A DNA stretch of 64,000 bases, from positions 240,922 to 304,921 of the forward strand of contig BMSM01000008.1 in NCBI GenBank assembly GCA_014649155.1. Reading direction: 5' to 3'. Positions within the stretch are counted from its first letter, which is position 1, and each line of letters begins with the position of its first letter. The notes under the pieces were generated by a model, which was not told the origin of the DNA, did no database searches, and saw nothing but the letters and a program-made list of their open reading frames with translations. This document shows positions 1 through 10,500 of the stretch, piece by piece. The position numbers and the translations under genes were made by a program. This DNA is from Streptomyces griseoviridis. GTDB lineage: Bacteria; Actinomycetota; Actinomycetes; Streptomycetales; Streptomycetaceae.

Positions 1-777
1 CGTCCAGCAGGCGCTGCGCGAGCACGCGGGTTACAGCAGGGCCGAGTTCGCGGACCTGGTGCGCTTCTCCAAGCACACCGTGGAGTCGGTGGAACTGGGG
101 CGGCGGATGCCCGACGAGTCGTACGTGGTGCGGTCGGAGGAACTCCTCGGGAACACCGGCGCGTTGCGGAAGTCGTCGAAGTACGTGACGCGGGGGCGGG
201 GGATGTGGGGCTCGCGGCGTGGTTCCGGGAGTGGGCCCGGCTGGAGCGGGTGGCGGTGAGCCTGTGCACGTATGAGTGCAGGCTGGTGCCGGGGTTGTTG
301 CAGTCGGAGGGGTATGCCAGGGCGGTGTTCGAGGGGACCGTTCCAGTGGCGCCGGACAGCCTGCTGGAGGACTTCATGGCCCGACGGATGGAGCGGCAGC
401 GGATGCTGTTCGAGCGGCCGACGACACCGTTCAGTTTCATCGTCGAAGAGCACGTCTTCCGGCGCCGGTTCGGGGACCCGGAGCAGATGCGGCAGATGCT
501 CGACCATGTGCTGGATCTGAGCGAACCGCGGAACGTGACGCTTCAGATCGTGCCGTTGGAGGCAGGGTTGCATGCTTGCCTGGATGGGCCGGTGCGGCTT
601 CTGGAAACTCCCAGAGGGCGACGACTTGCGTACTCCGAGGGGCAGCAGAACGGCCGTCTGATCTCCGACGTGAAAGAGGTGAGCCTCCTCTGCCAGCGCT
701 ATGACACACTGCGCTCGCAGGCCCTGAACGCCAAGGACTCGCGGGGTCTGCTGGAGCGACTCCGAGGAGAGCTATGA
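1..777 (+). pseudogene. XRE-family regulator (DUF5753 type), 5'-truncated by the window and frameshifted
   Basis: The first about 190 bases read in frame 2 as a helix-turn-helix (SRAEFADLV, SKHTVESVELGRR). From about 200 the homology continues in frame 1 as the DUF5753 ligand-like region (LAAWFREWARLE, LCTYECRLVPGLLQSEGYARAV, FSFIVEE, DGPVRLLETP, YSEGQQNGRLI). The intact paralogue at 44130-44951 runs through these segments in one frame, so a net one-base loss or two-base gain lies near the G-rich run at 187-203. It is either a real inactivating mutation or a sequencing error in that run. The family are DNA-binding regulators paired with small DUF397 proteins, and that partner follows with an ATGA overlap. 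The 5' end lies outside the window. Confidence 0.8.
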
Positions 778-962
778 GCACGAGGCCGGAACTGGCGTGG
801 TTCAAGTCCAGCTACAGCGGCAGTCAGGGTGACGACTGCGTGGAGGTCGCCGTTACCGAACAGGCCGTGTGCGTACGGGACTCCAAGGATGTGACGCGTC
901 CTCACTTCGCCGTCGGCCGTGAAGAGTGGTCGCGGTTCGTGGGGTTCGCGACAGAGGGGTGA
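774..962 (+). CDS. DUF397 domain protein
   Basis: A 62-residue protein with the DUF397 hallmarks: an N-terminal W-F-K-S-S-Y-S-G segment, GDDCVEVA, then VRDSK and a C-terminal W-x-x-F. Its ATG overlaps the stop of the upstream XRE gene (ATGA), so the two were translationally coupled. DUF397 proteins in Streptomyces are the small partners of XRE-DUF5753 regulators. The gene itself is intact although its partner is frameshifted, so expression by coupling may be impaired. The molecular role beyond pairing is not firmly established. Confidence 0.88.
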   Translation: MSTRPELAWFKSSYSGSQGDDCVEVAVTEQAVCVRDSKDVTRPHFAVGREEWSRFVGFATEG

Positions 963-1029
963 GAGACGCGGGCGCCAACGGTCGGTGACCGGTGTGGTGG
1001 TGATGCCCTCGGTCTCGCAACGCTCAGTA

Positions 1030-1062
1030 CTGGTGGGGGAGACCTTGGGCCTCCCTCACCAG
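1030..1062. terminator. Hairpin between convergent genes
   Basis: Arms 1030-1041 and 1051-1062 pair at 11 of 12 positions around a 9-base loop (left arm CTGGTGGGGGAG). It lies in the 240-base gap between DUF397 (plus) and the DUF499 gene (minus), which suits a bidirectional terminator. There is no T tract, as is usual in Streptomyces. Confidence 0.6.
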
Positions 1063-1202
1063 CAATATGTAGCGTCAGCCGTGCCCAGGTTCATCGATGA
1101 CGTCGAGGGCGGAAGGCCGCACACAGAACGTCAATGTCTCCCAGGCTCACCCTCACGCACTCCTCCAAGTAGAACGACGTGCGCGCGGATCGTCGGGCCA
1201 CC

Positions 1203-4200
1203 TCAGTTCTCTTCGAAACCACTGTCCTCGAACTTCAGCTGGGCGGCGTTCTCTCGGACGGTACGTACCTGTTGTTCGGTGAATCCGTCGGCAGTGCTTG
1301 CGGTGATCTCGATACGGACTTCGAGCGTGACGCCGTCGGCGGCTTCGAGGTGCGCCAGGACTTCCTGCTGAATGTTGGCGAAGTCGGCAGCGGGACGGTC
1401 GGGGTTAAGGGTCTTGACACCCCAGAACCTGCGCGTGACCTTCTTCGCAGGCGGAGGCGAAGGCTGAGAGCCGGGACCCGTCGTAGGCGTGACAGTACCG
1501 GGACTGGAAGACGGGCTGCTGCTTTCACCACTATTGCCGCCATCCGCAGGGGTGACCGGTGCGTTCGGCGGGGTGGCTACAACCCGCGCGCGCTGGGCGA
1601 TGGCTCGGGCTGGTTGGACAAGGAGCGTGTCGTCGGTGACGAAGCTGGGATCGGGCTTGTCGCCGTGGATCCAAAGGTTCTGGTACTCGTCGGTCGCCTC
1701 GTCGTAGCCGTCGGCGAGGGCGAAGGCGTCCTGCTGCCAGAGGAGGACGTCGGCAGCACCGAGTACGGCCTGCTCGAGCACCTGCCGGTTGGGCAGGCGC
1801 TTTAGGTAGGGGTACTGCGTGTACCAGGACCACAGGTCGCCGAACTTCACATGCCCCTTGCCCCATGCGTTGGCCAGTGCGCCTTCGAGAGCCATACGCA
1901 CGAGCGTGGCCCCGAGCACCGGGGTGATCCAGCCCTTGGCCTTGAGCGCCGCGGTGACGCGATCGGCGAGGGAACCACCGTCCTTGGCAATACGAGTGAA
2001 GGAGATGGTTGGCTTCTGGCCGGGCAGCTCGGTCGGGATCAGCGCTGCGGTGAATGCCGCTCGGACACGGTCGTCGACGGCCGCGTCCAACTGGCGTGCG
2101 CGGGTGACGGACTGCTTGCGCTGCTGGGCGCTCAGCTCGAGTTCTTCGGCCTCGTCCGCGATGGACTTCCAGGCCCGGTACTCCCGCACCACTCCGTCGA
2201 GCTCGGGGTAAGTGTCGCGATCGGCGGCGACCATGACCAGCATGTTGCGGCGCTGCCGCTGCCCGTTGCCTGCCTCCCGCAGGAGACGCGAGGCAAAGTC
2301 CGTGGCGGTGGAGGCGTCCTTGCCCCAGGTGAACTTCGGGTGCAGGACGACGAGCTTGAGCACCTCGGAATCGGGGATGTCCCCGGTGTCGAGAGGCGCG
2401 GCGTGCACGGCACCGAAGGAAGCCTTGGACGTCTTCGCCGTGGCCTTGAGGCGTTCGACGATCGTGGCGTGCACGTCGGCCTCGCTGTAGCCGGCCGCAC
2501 GGTCGGCGGCCACGCGGGAGACCGAAGCGGCCAGGTCGTACCAGGAGCGGTCGCCGTCCTCGTAGAAGTAGGTGGCACGCTGGCCCAGCAGGGCGCGCGC
2601 GTCACCGATGTGGTTGATGACGTCACCAGGAACTGCGGTGCCCAGGCGGAGCTGCTGGATGTCCACGCCCTTGTGTGCGGAGCGCAGCGTCGGGACGGTC
2701 GCGATGAACACCGATCGGGCGACACGCCTGGTAAGGGCCCGCTGCCCGAACGACGGACGCTCGTGGTCGATCTGAACCGGGGTGGCCCCCTCCCCGTCGA
2801 CGTCCTTGTCCACCACCGGCTTCCAGTTGTCATCGAGATACTTAGTGATCTCGCTGAATACCTGGGTGTCGTGGACGGGCACGGCGCCGGGGGTGATAAG
2901 CGGTGTGGTGTCATTGGCGGCCCACAGTGAGTTGATGACCACGCTCATCAGACGCAGCACGCCGCGGGTGCGCTGGAACTTCGGCAGCGTCGACCAGTCC
3001 TCGTAGAGCCGGTCGAACAGCTCGGGATGGATCGGGTACGCCGCTCGGATGCGCTGCTCGTACGCGCTGGTGGTCGTCTCGCGAGGGAAGAACCCGGTGT
3101 TCTCCTGGTAGTACTTCACGTACTGCTTGGCCACCGCGGCGATGTCCGCCAGGGCCACAGCGTCGGGTTCTTCGAACAGGCGCCGCCGGACGATCTCGAA
3201 GGATTCGATGTTGTTGGCCGGTCGCCAGTCGTCGGCGTTCCGGCCGATGGTGTGCTGCAGGGTTTCCAGAGCGACGTGCCCGTTGGGGCCGCCCACCTCC
3301 AGTGCCGAGCCGCCGCCTCCGTTGTCCAGGGAGTCGGAGGCGGGAATGGAGACCACCAGCATGACGCCGGGGATGGACTTGGCCATCTCGGTCAGGTGCT
3401 GGGCGAAGGTGTGCTGAGTTGCGAATGTTCCGCCGGGCAGGTCCTCGCGGCCGACGAGTTGACGGGCGTAGGCCACCCACTCGTCGATCAGGATCAGCAC
3501 GCTCTTGCCGCCGGCGACGACGTCGCGTACCACGGCGTCCAGCGCGTCGCCGGGATCGGTGCCGGTCGCATCAGCCATTGCGATGCGGTCGAACGCCTCG
3601 CGATCTCCGAGCTGCCAGGCCAACTCCCCCCAGAGCGTGCGCACCTGCGTGCCGTCGTCCTTAGGGATCGGCTGGCTCGGGGAGAGCTTGGTGCCCACCA
3701 AGGTGACCCGCTTCACGTCCAGAGACTTCAGCGGATCGCCTTCGCCCGTGGGCAGGGAGGCATGGACCACGTCCTGGACGGCCTGGGGCAGCGCGCTCGT
3801 GGTCAAGCCGCCGGAGAACAGGTGGTACAAGGCCAACATCGAGTGCGTCTTGCCGCCGCCGAACTGGGTCTGCAGATTTATCACCGGGCTTGCCCCGGCG
3901 TCCCCGGAGAGGCGCTTGAGCGCACGAGTCAGCAGGTCGGAGAGACCACTGGTGAGATAGGTACGGGAGAAGAACTCAGCCGGGTTCAGGTACTCCGGCG
4001 CCGCAGTGTGGCCGTGGGCCACCGCGTACAGGTCGGCGGCGAACTCCGCGGCCGAGAACTGCCCGCGGATCACGTCGGCGTGCGGCCGGATGACCTCACG
4101 CCACGGCTTGATCGCCGTACCGGCCTGCATACCGGCCACCTTGACCGCCTGCGCTTCACGCGTCAGCCGGTTGCGCGTCTGCTTCTCGAAGACCTCACGC

Positions 4201-4616
4201 TGGTGTTCCATGCGCGTCTTCGCTACCGCATCGGCCTCGTCGGCGGCACCGATCACCGTCAGCAGACGCTCGATCGTGTCCAGCGCGCGGTAGGTGTCGT
4301 CCGAGGAGAACTTCTGCCCGTGGTGCGCCGCGTTCGCCGTCTCACGCAGCTCGGAGGCCAAGGCGGACTGCGGGCGCGACAGGTCCTTCTCGAAGACCTT
4401 CCAACGCTCGGTAACCATGCGCAGCAGGAACCGCACGTCGTCGCGCGAGTACGTCTTGGCTGTGCCGAACTTCGCTTCGTCCTCTGCGGCGATCAGCTCT
4501 ACCCAGTCCTTGCCGGCTGGAGCCTGCGCGGACATACGCATGTCGACCCACGGGCGCATCCCCTCGAGCAGCTGGTCGAGTCCGCGCAGTACCTTCTCGT
4601 TGTTCGTCAGCGCCAT
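1203..4616 (-). CDS. DUF499 ATPase with N-terminal Swt1-type HEPN domain (Hma-type ATPase subunit)
   Basis: A 1137-residue protein. Residues 1-130 look like a Swt1-type HEPN domain with a possible R-x6-H motif (R91 to H98, RETANAAH). The DUF499 P-loop ATPase follows, with Walker A QFGGGKTH at about 251-258 and Walker B LILIDEW at about 374-380. A Pro/Ser/Thr-rich linker near residue 1040 leads to a small conserved-looking C-terminal domain. The start is the ATG that shares its A with the methyltransferase stop (TGATG); the longer upstream reading has no support. DUF499 proteins occur with DUF1156 methyltransferases and helicases in anti-phage loci. The HEPN part may act as an RNase effector or only as an interaction module. 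Confidence 0.87.
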   Translation of the reverse strand: MALTNNEKVLRGLDQLLEGMRPWVDMRMSAQAPAGKDWVELIAAEDEAKFGTAKTYSRDDVRFLLRMVTERWKVFEKDLSRPQSALASELRETANAAHHGQKFSSDDTYRALDTIERLLTVIGAADEADAVAKTRMEHQREVFEKQTRNRLTREAQAVKVAGMQAGTAIKPWREVIRPHADVIRGQFSAAEFAADLYAVAHGHTAAPEYLNPAEFFSRTYLTSGLSDLLTRALKRLSGDAGASPVINLQTQFGGGKTHSMLALYHLFSGGLTTSALPQAVQDVVHASLPTGEGDPLKSLDVKRVTLVGTKLSPSQPIPKDDGTQVRTLWGELAWQLGDREAFDRIAMADATGTDPGDALDAVVRDVVAGGKSVLILIDEWVAYARQLVGREDLPGGTFATQHTFAQHLTEMAKSIPGVMLVVSIPASDSLDNGGGGSALEVGGPNGHVALETLQHTIGRNADDWRPANNIESFEIVRRRLFEEPDAVALADIAAVAKQYVKYYQENTGFFPRETTTSAYEQRIRAAYPIHPELFDRLYEDWSTLPKFQRTRGVLRLMSVVINSLWAANDTTPLITPGAVPVHDTQVFSEITKYLDDNWKPVVDKDVDGEGATPVQIDHERPSFGQRALTRRVARSVFIATVPTLRSAHKGVDIQQLRLGTAVPGDVINHIGDARALLGQRATYFYEDGDRSWYDLAASVSRVAADRAAGYSEADVHATIVERLKATAKTSKASFGAVHAAPLDTGDIPDSEVLKLVVLHPKFTWGKDASTATDFASRLLREAGNGQRQRRNMLVMVAADRDTYPELDGVVREYRAWKSIADEAEELELSAQQRKQSVTRARQLDAAVDDRVRAAFTAALIPTELPGQKPTISFTRIAKDGGSLADRVTAALKAKGWITPVLGATLVRMALEGALANAWGKGHVKFGDLWSWYTQYPYLKRLPNRQVLEQAVLGAADVLLWQQDAFALADGYDEATDEYQNLWIHGDKPDPSFVTDDTLLVQPARAIAQRARVVATPPNAPVTPADGGNSGESSSPSSSPGTVTPTTGPGSQPSPPPAKKVTRRFWGVKTLNPDRPAADFANIQQEVLAHLEAADGVTLEVRIEITASTADGFTEQQVRTVRENAAQLKFEDSGFEEN

Positions 4617-7474
4617 CAGATCTCCTCCCCAAAGAGCGTCTCGGCCACAGCAGCCGGGCGGATCGTGGTCGACGTCGCGGAGACATCGGCCCACGCCCCT
4701 CCAAGCCCATTGAACAGGCCAGCGGTCGAGGCATCCTGAGACTCCATCAGTTCATACAGGCGGGTGGCCAGGCGGTTGACCTCGTCCAGGTCCACCTTCC
4801 CCTTCACTCCGGCCATGAGCCTGGCGGCCTCCTCGCGTCCCTCGGTCGCGTACGCGCGTGCCAGATGGCAGGTGACCTCCCACAGGGACAGCCGGTCGTC
4901 GTGGGCCGGGTCCCACCGGGAGTCCAGATCCAGCGGCTTGATGAGCGCGACTTTGCCGCCGCCGGAGGTCAGGACTCCGCCGCGGGCGATCCCGTCCACA
5001 GATAGCCCCAAGGGCACCGCCAGCGACTCTGCGTCACCGTAGGGGCGTGTGTCCCAGCCGTAGGAGCGGAACCAGTCCAGGCAGAACCGGGTGTCGGCGT
5101 CCAGCTCGGCGTCATGCTCGTTCTGCAGCGCGTCGAATGTCTGGTTGATCAGCGCCAGCGCAGTCTTCACGGACATCGTGGAGCCGTCGTCTTCCAGCAC
5201 GCGGGAGAAGCGGGAGAACACTGCCATCCCCGGCCCCAGAATCGTCTGCCGCAGGTCCGCTGGGGCAATGGCGCCCTCGTGAATACGGGGCAGCGCTTCC
5301 TCCAACTCGGCGTGCAGGGCCGAGAGGAATCCCATGCGATCAGTGGCCGATGCTGTCTCCTTGCGTGGCCGCAAAGCGAGCACGATGGAAGATGCGAGGG
5401 CGTTAGTACCCACCGAGATCATCCGGCCGCTGCGCTCGGAGCGGACTGGCCAGGTCGCGGTAATGGTCCAGCCGGCCCGGATCATGCCCTCCAGGAGAGT
5501 GGACCATCCGGTGCTGGCAATTCCCTCCTTTTCCAGTTCGGACTGTTTGAAAGCGTAGAATACGGTGATCGGGTATTCTGGTGATGCTGATTGCCGGGTG
5601 TGGGCAAATACCCGCTCGAATCCCTCCTCGAAGAACTTTTCTGCTTTCACCCTCCCTCCATGTCGATAGGGGTTGGCGACCAGCTCTTCCTTCTTCGGGA
5701 CGAGCATTGTGCCGAAGAGGTCCGGGTGGATGCCTCGGAGGGATCGACGAAGCCAGACGTAGAAGAAGTCAGACAAATCGGAGTAGCCGATGTTGTCGTA
5801 ATAAGGAGGGTCGGTGGAGACCAGGAGGCCAGAGTAGTCCCGACTAGCCGCGTCTGCTTGGTGTGAGAACCCTGGAACTTGATCCGCAGGGACGGAGTCG
5901 ATGCCGGAAGATACCCATGTGACATGGTTTCCGAAATTGCCTACCGCGTTGGAGAGGACGTTGACTTCAATAAAATCCCAGGTCATGGCGATGGCGTGGC
6001 GGGGGAACGTGTTCCTGACCTTCTCGACCCCGTTGATCCAGCTGCAGATTGAAGAAGACCAATCGGCAAGCTTCGAGATTGCCATGGAAAGGTATGTCGC
6101 TACCGCATCAGCGTACGCCTCAGCTCCCACGCCGCCGCGGGCCAGGGATTCACCACGGGGGCGGCCGGCCGCGAGTGCATCCTTGAGTGCCATTTCTCGC
6201 GCCTCGGCAACTAGATCGCTGAACGTCACGAGTGCGGTGAGCTGCCTATTGGTGAATAGATCGACATAGTCGGTCATTCCATAGGCTTGAACTCGGAAAC
6301 CGAGCGTGGCGTCGGGGAGGCTCCCCAGAGGTACTGACTCCGGCTGCGGTAGATCTGCTGACGAGATGTGGGCGCTGGTGGGTTTCAGGTAAATCCGGCG
6401 ACGATCACCTTCGGCGATGATGGCCATCAGTTGCTCGCGCACTTGTTTAGCGCGGCCTTTCTCACGGATGTACTTGAATTCGACAGCGCTGTGGCAGGCG
6501 ATGCAGGTGGCCCCCTTGCGATCTACCGTGCCCTCGATGTCCTTACCTGGGGCAAGATGCGGGTCGTGCCCTATGGCGAACTCTACGCGCCGCCCGCCCG
6601 GTGAAGTGGTGTCGGGTACGATCTTGGGGACGACGTAAGCCTCCTTGCCTTTCTTCTTGCTAAGCCACCAAGAGCGCACAAGAGGCATTCGGATCCCGCA
6701 GGCGGGGTTGGGGCAAATTACGGTGCGGGCCCAGAGCCAGGCGATCACTGGTGCTTGCGTGTGCTTGCCGGTGGGTTCGCCGTCTCGTCCCAGAATGGGG
6801 ACCTGCGCGTCGGGGTAGTGATGTCCAATCCGCTGTTTAGCCTGGTCGAACATCCACATGCCGTATCGGCGCACGTCCTCAGCCAGACCGGTGGCGCGAG
6901 GCCAATCGTTGACCTGGGTATCGGCTGCCCCGGGGAACACAGGCGCCTGTGCGGCGAACTTCGGTGGGATTTCGATCAACGCCCTGGTCTTGAGGGACGG
7001 GACGGGATTGAGATCACTGCCGTGTGCTTCGAGCCCGAGTCGCTGTGCTTCGACGGGGATGGTTCCTCCCCCGGAGAACGGGTCGAGGATGGCTGGCGGT
7101 TTTCCGTCGGTGTACTTGAGAATCGCTTCCCGAGCCTCGCGGTAGACCCTTTCGTTGTTCGTGTTCTCCCACCGTGCAATCCTGCGAATAATCCAGTGCA
7201 GTCGTTCGCGTTCGGCTTTCTGTTCTTCCTCAGTGGGAAACAGATCTGGCCGCGAGGAGGGGTCGTCGACGAGCTGAGCGAACAGTACAGCTCGGATCGA
7301 AGCGAGAGGGCGTGGTGCCCACCACAGGTGCATAGTTGCCGGGTGCCCCTTGCGGGGGACGGACTTCTCATGGGCAGAGGCGTCGTTGATGTCCTCCAGC
7401 GGAAGGGAGACCTCGATGAGCTTGCGTCGAGGGACCGAACCTGACGGCGTTCCGGGCTGCACTGCGATGTTCAC
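4616..7474 (-). CDS. DUF1156 DNA methyltransferase (Hma-type methylase subunit)
   Basis: A 952-residue protein starting at GTG 7474 behind a weak GAGCAG ribosome site. The N-terminal DUF1156 region includes a WWAPRP motif. The SAM-binding motif I DPFSGGG is at about 131-137 and the catalytic DPPYYDN at about 553-559, the pattern of amino-methylating (N6-A or N4-C) enzymes. Between them two cysteine pairs (CPNPAC near 253, CIAC near 320) suggest a zinc-ribbon insertion. In defence loci of this type the methylase is thought to mark self DNA. It sits 80 bases after the helicase and is coupled to the DUF499 ATPase gene by TGATG. Confidence 0.9.
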   Translation of the reverse strand: MNIAVQPGTPSGSVPRRKLIEVSLPLEDINDASAHEKSVPRKGHPATMHLWWAPRPLASIRAVLFAQLVDDPSSRPDLFPTEEEQKAERERLHWIIRRIARWENTNNERVYREAREAILKYTDGKPPAILDPFSGGGTIPVEAQRLGLEAHGSDLNPVPSLKTRALIEIPPKFAAQAPVFPGAADTQVNDWPRATGLAEDVRRYGMWMFDQAKQRIGHHYPDAQVPILGRDGEPTGKHTQAPVIAWLWARTVICPNPACGIRMPLVRSWWLSKKKGKEAYVVPKIVPDTTSPGGRRVEFAIGHDPHLAPGKDIEGTVDRKGATCIACHSAVEFKYIREKGRAKQVREQLMAIIAEGDRRRIYLKPTSAHISSADLPQPESVPLGSLPDATLGFRVQAYGMTDYVDLFTNRQLTALVTFSDLVAEAREMALKDALAAGRPRGESLARGGVGAEAYADAVATYLSMAISKLADWSSSICSWINGVEKVRNTFPRHAIAMTWDFIEVNVLSNAVGNFGNHVTWVSSGIDSVPADQVPGFSHQADAASRDYSGLLVSTDPPYYDNIGYSDLSDFFYVWLRRSLRGIHPDLFGTMLVPKKEELVANPYRHGGRVKAEKFFEEGFERVFAHTRQSASPEYPITVFYAFKQSELEKEGIASTGWSTLLEGMIRAGWTITATWPVRSERSGRMISVGTNALASSIVLALRPRKETASATDRMGFLSALHAELEEALPRIHEGAIAPADLRQTILGPGMAVFSRFSRVLEDDGSTMSVKTALALINQTFDALQNEHDAELDADTRFCLDWFRSYGWDTRPYGDAESLAVPLGLSVDGIARGGVLTSGGGKVALIKPLDLDSRWDPAHDDRLSLWEVTCHLARAYATEGREEAARLMAGVKGKVDLDEVNRLATRLYELMESQDASTAGLFNGLGGAWADVSATSTTIRPAAVAETLFGEEI

Positions 7475-7554
7475 CTGCTCAATCTAGATTCCGAGGCGCT
7501 CGAACCGTGCCTCGGGTGGCGTTCGAGCGGATGAAAGCTTGTGGATCTTGTGTG

Positions 7555-10500
7555 TCAGAGGGGCTCTACACCGCGGCCCCACTCGGCCTTCCACTTGCGG
7601 CGCAGGTCGTCGACGTACTTGTCCAGGACCAGGTCGGCGAAGGGGTTGAGAACATAACGGACCTGGTCGTTCGATCCGTCGGGGGTGTCGGGGTCGACGG
7701 CGACGAGCGCGAGCCGGTAGTCGGGCTCGGCGTTCTTGGCGTAGCCGACCTCGCTGGTGGTGACGGTGAAGTTGTCAGCGCCCAGCACACGCCCCTTCAC
7801 CTCGATGAAGATCAGATGGCCGTCGGGCTTGCGGGAACGGATGTCGAAGCCCTTGTTCGAGTGAGCCATCTCCTCAGGCACCCGGCCGAGTCGACGCTCG
7901 GCAGCCAGTACGGCATCTACGGCGCGACGCTCGGTCACGGTGGTGTCCAGGGCGAAGCTGTCAGGCGTCGGCGGTTCACCGGCGACGCCCGGGACGACCG
8001 CGGCGGGCAGGACGAGCGCTGCGCTGATGATCTTCGGCGGGTGCACGGTGACCTGGGTCTCGAGGTCGAGCTCGCTTTGGCGGCGCGTGAGCCGGGCTTC
8101 CAGGGAACGGGCGCGATCGCGTGCGGTGGCCGGTGAGATACGGATCTTCTTGCCTGCCGCCTGTGCCTCGGCAAGCTTGATCGACTCGCCGTCCAAGTAG
8201 TTCATCTGAGCCAGCAGCCGCTGACGTACCAGCTTGCGCGTCCGCTCGACAGCCGGGACGACACGAGCGACGACGTCGGCCCGGTGCTCGGGCAGGACGT
8301 GCCGGATCGCCCAGCTCTGAGCGATCTTCTCAACGCCGTCGGCAAGCCAGGGTGAGGACAGCTCGGAGTTGATGGCAAGGGTCAGTGCGGTGTGCTGTTC
8401 GAGGTTCAGGTCTGCGGGCAGGGACAGGTCGAGGTACGGGGCGGGGCCTGCCGGTTGTGCGGTTCCGTCCGGCAGCACGGAGACGTACTCGAACCTCTTG
8501 CTGATCGCGGTGCCGCGCCCGTCCGAGAGCTCCTCCAGCAGGGCGAACACCAGCCGGGGAGCGGTGGCGGTCCGGTCCAGGAAGGTTGCTCCACGGGTCA
8601 GGGTATCGCCGTACCTGTTCAGGATCTCGGTGATGATCGCGTCCATCAGCGGATGACCGGGTGCTACTAGCTCTGCGTCCGGGCGGCCGGGCATCACCAC
8701 GGCCGAGGGCTCGAAGGTGATGCGCCCATAGCGCGGGCTGATGGTACGCCTGCCTTCGCGCAGAACGGCGGGCACCTGGTTCAGCTCGAACCGGTCCTTT
8801 TCCCGCTTGGAGGCCCGCCCACCCAGGGCACGCAGGGACTCCATGACGAAGGCCTGGACGAAATGGGGCTGCATGCGCCGGGCGCGGGCCTCGTCCATCT
8901 GCCGGCGCAGCTCGGCCAGCTCCTCCAGCCCGATCTCCGGGGTGGCCAGGGCTCGTTCCTTGATCAGCTCTTGGAGGCCGTCGGCTACGGACTTGTCGAT
9001 GACCTGGTTCAGGTAAGCGCGGACCTCGGGCTGCTCGCCGTAGCGGATGGCTCGCACGAGCAGGTCACGCAGCGGCTCGTCAGCGAAGGCGTTCTCACCC
9101 AGGACGTCGAAGACCTTGCCGCCGTAGGCGAGGCGTTGCTGCTCGATCTTGGTCAGCAGGCGCTGGAAGACCTGGCCTTCCCTGGTCTCGGAGGCCACGA
9201 GGTTCCACAGGCGGCAGACCTCGCGCTGGCCGATGCGGTGGATGCGTCCGAAGCGCTGCTCGATGCGGTTGGGGTTCCAGGGGAGGTCATAGTTGACCAT
9301 CAGGTGCGCGGCCTGAAGGTTCAGTCCTTCGCCGGCGGCGTCGGTGGCAATCAGAACGTGGCAGCGAGGGTCGTTGGTGAACTTGGTGCGGATCTCCCGA
9401 CGAGCCTGTCGCGCGGTGCCACCGTGGATGGTGCATACGGCATCCTCGTCGCCGCCCAGCAGAGTGGTGATCCGGCTTGCGAGGTAGTCGAGGGTGTCGC
9501 GGTGCTCGGTGAAGACAATGATCTTGTGCGGGGCGTGGCGGTCACTGCTCAGACCGTCTTCGCGGGCCTTGAGGACAAGGGAACGCAACTCCTGCCACTT
9601 GCGATCCTCACCCGAGGTACGGACCTGCTGGGCGATCTCTTCAAGACGTGCCAGGACCGCGAGCTCGGCGTCCAGCTCGGCTGCCGTGCGCGCGGCGGTG
9701 GCGGCGTCCAGGACCTCGCTCTCCAGATGCTCCAGCTCGGCGGCACCCAACTCGTCGGAGTCGAAGTCCTCCGGGTCGAACGACAGCGTCTCGGGTGGGG
9801 GAACGAACGGGCCCGCCAGGATCTGCTCACGGTGGGCGCGCAGGCGCGCGGCACGGCGCCGGATCGACTGGTAGATCGCCTCCGGGCTCGACGCCAGGCG
9901 TCGCTGCAGGACCGTGAGCGCGAAGCCGACGGTGCGTCGTCTGCCGTCGGCTCGCTCGGCCCGGTTCATCTCCGTGCGTACGTACTCGGTGACCTCTTCG
10001 TACAGGTGCATCTCCAGTGGGGAGAGCGTGTATTCGACGGTCTCAGCCACCCGCTCGGGGAACAGCGGTTTGCCGTCGAAGGTGAGCAGGTCCTCCTTGA
10101 CCATCCGGCGCATCAGTCCGGTGGTGTCGGTGGAGTGCACACCCTGGCGGTACTGCCCGGCGAACCTGTCGGGGTCCAGTAAAGCGAGGAACGTCTGGAA
10201 GTTGGCTTCCGACCCCGAGTGAGGGGTCGCGGTCATCAGCAGGAAGTGCCGGGTGATCTTGCCGAGCATCTGGCCCAGCTCATAGCGGCGGGTCCGCTTG
10301 AGTTCGTTGCCGAACCAGGAGGCGCTCATGCGGTGGGCCTCGTCCACGACGATGAGGTCCCATTCCGACTCCGCGAGAATGGTCTGCCACTCTTCGTTGC
10401 GGGCCAGCTGGTCCATGCGCGCGATCAGCATCGGGTTACGCCGGAACGGGTCGCCGTCGCGATCGGCCTCCGCCAGGTCACGTGTCAAGATCGCCATCTC

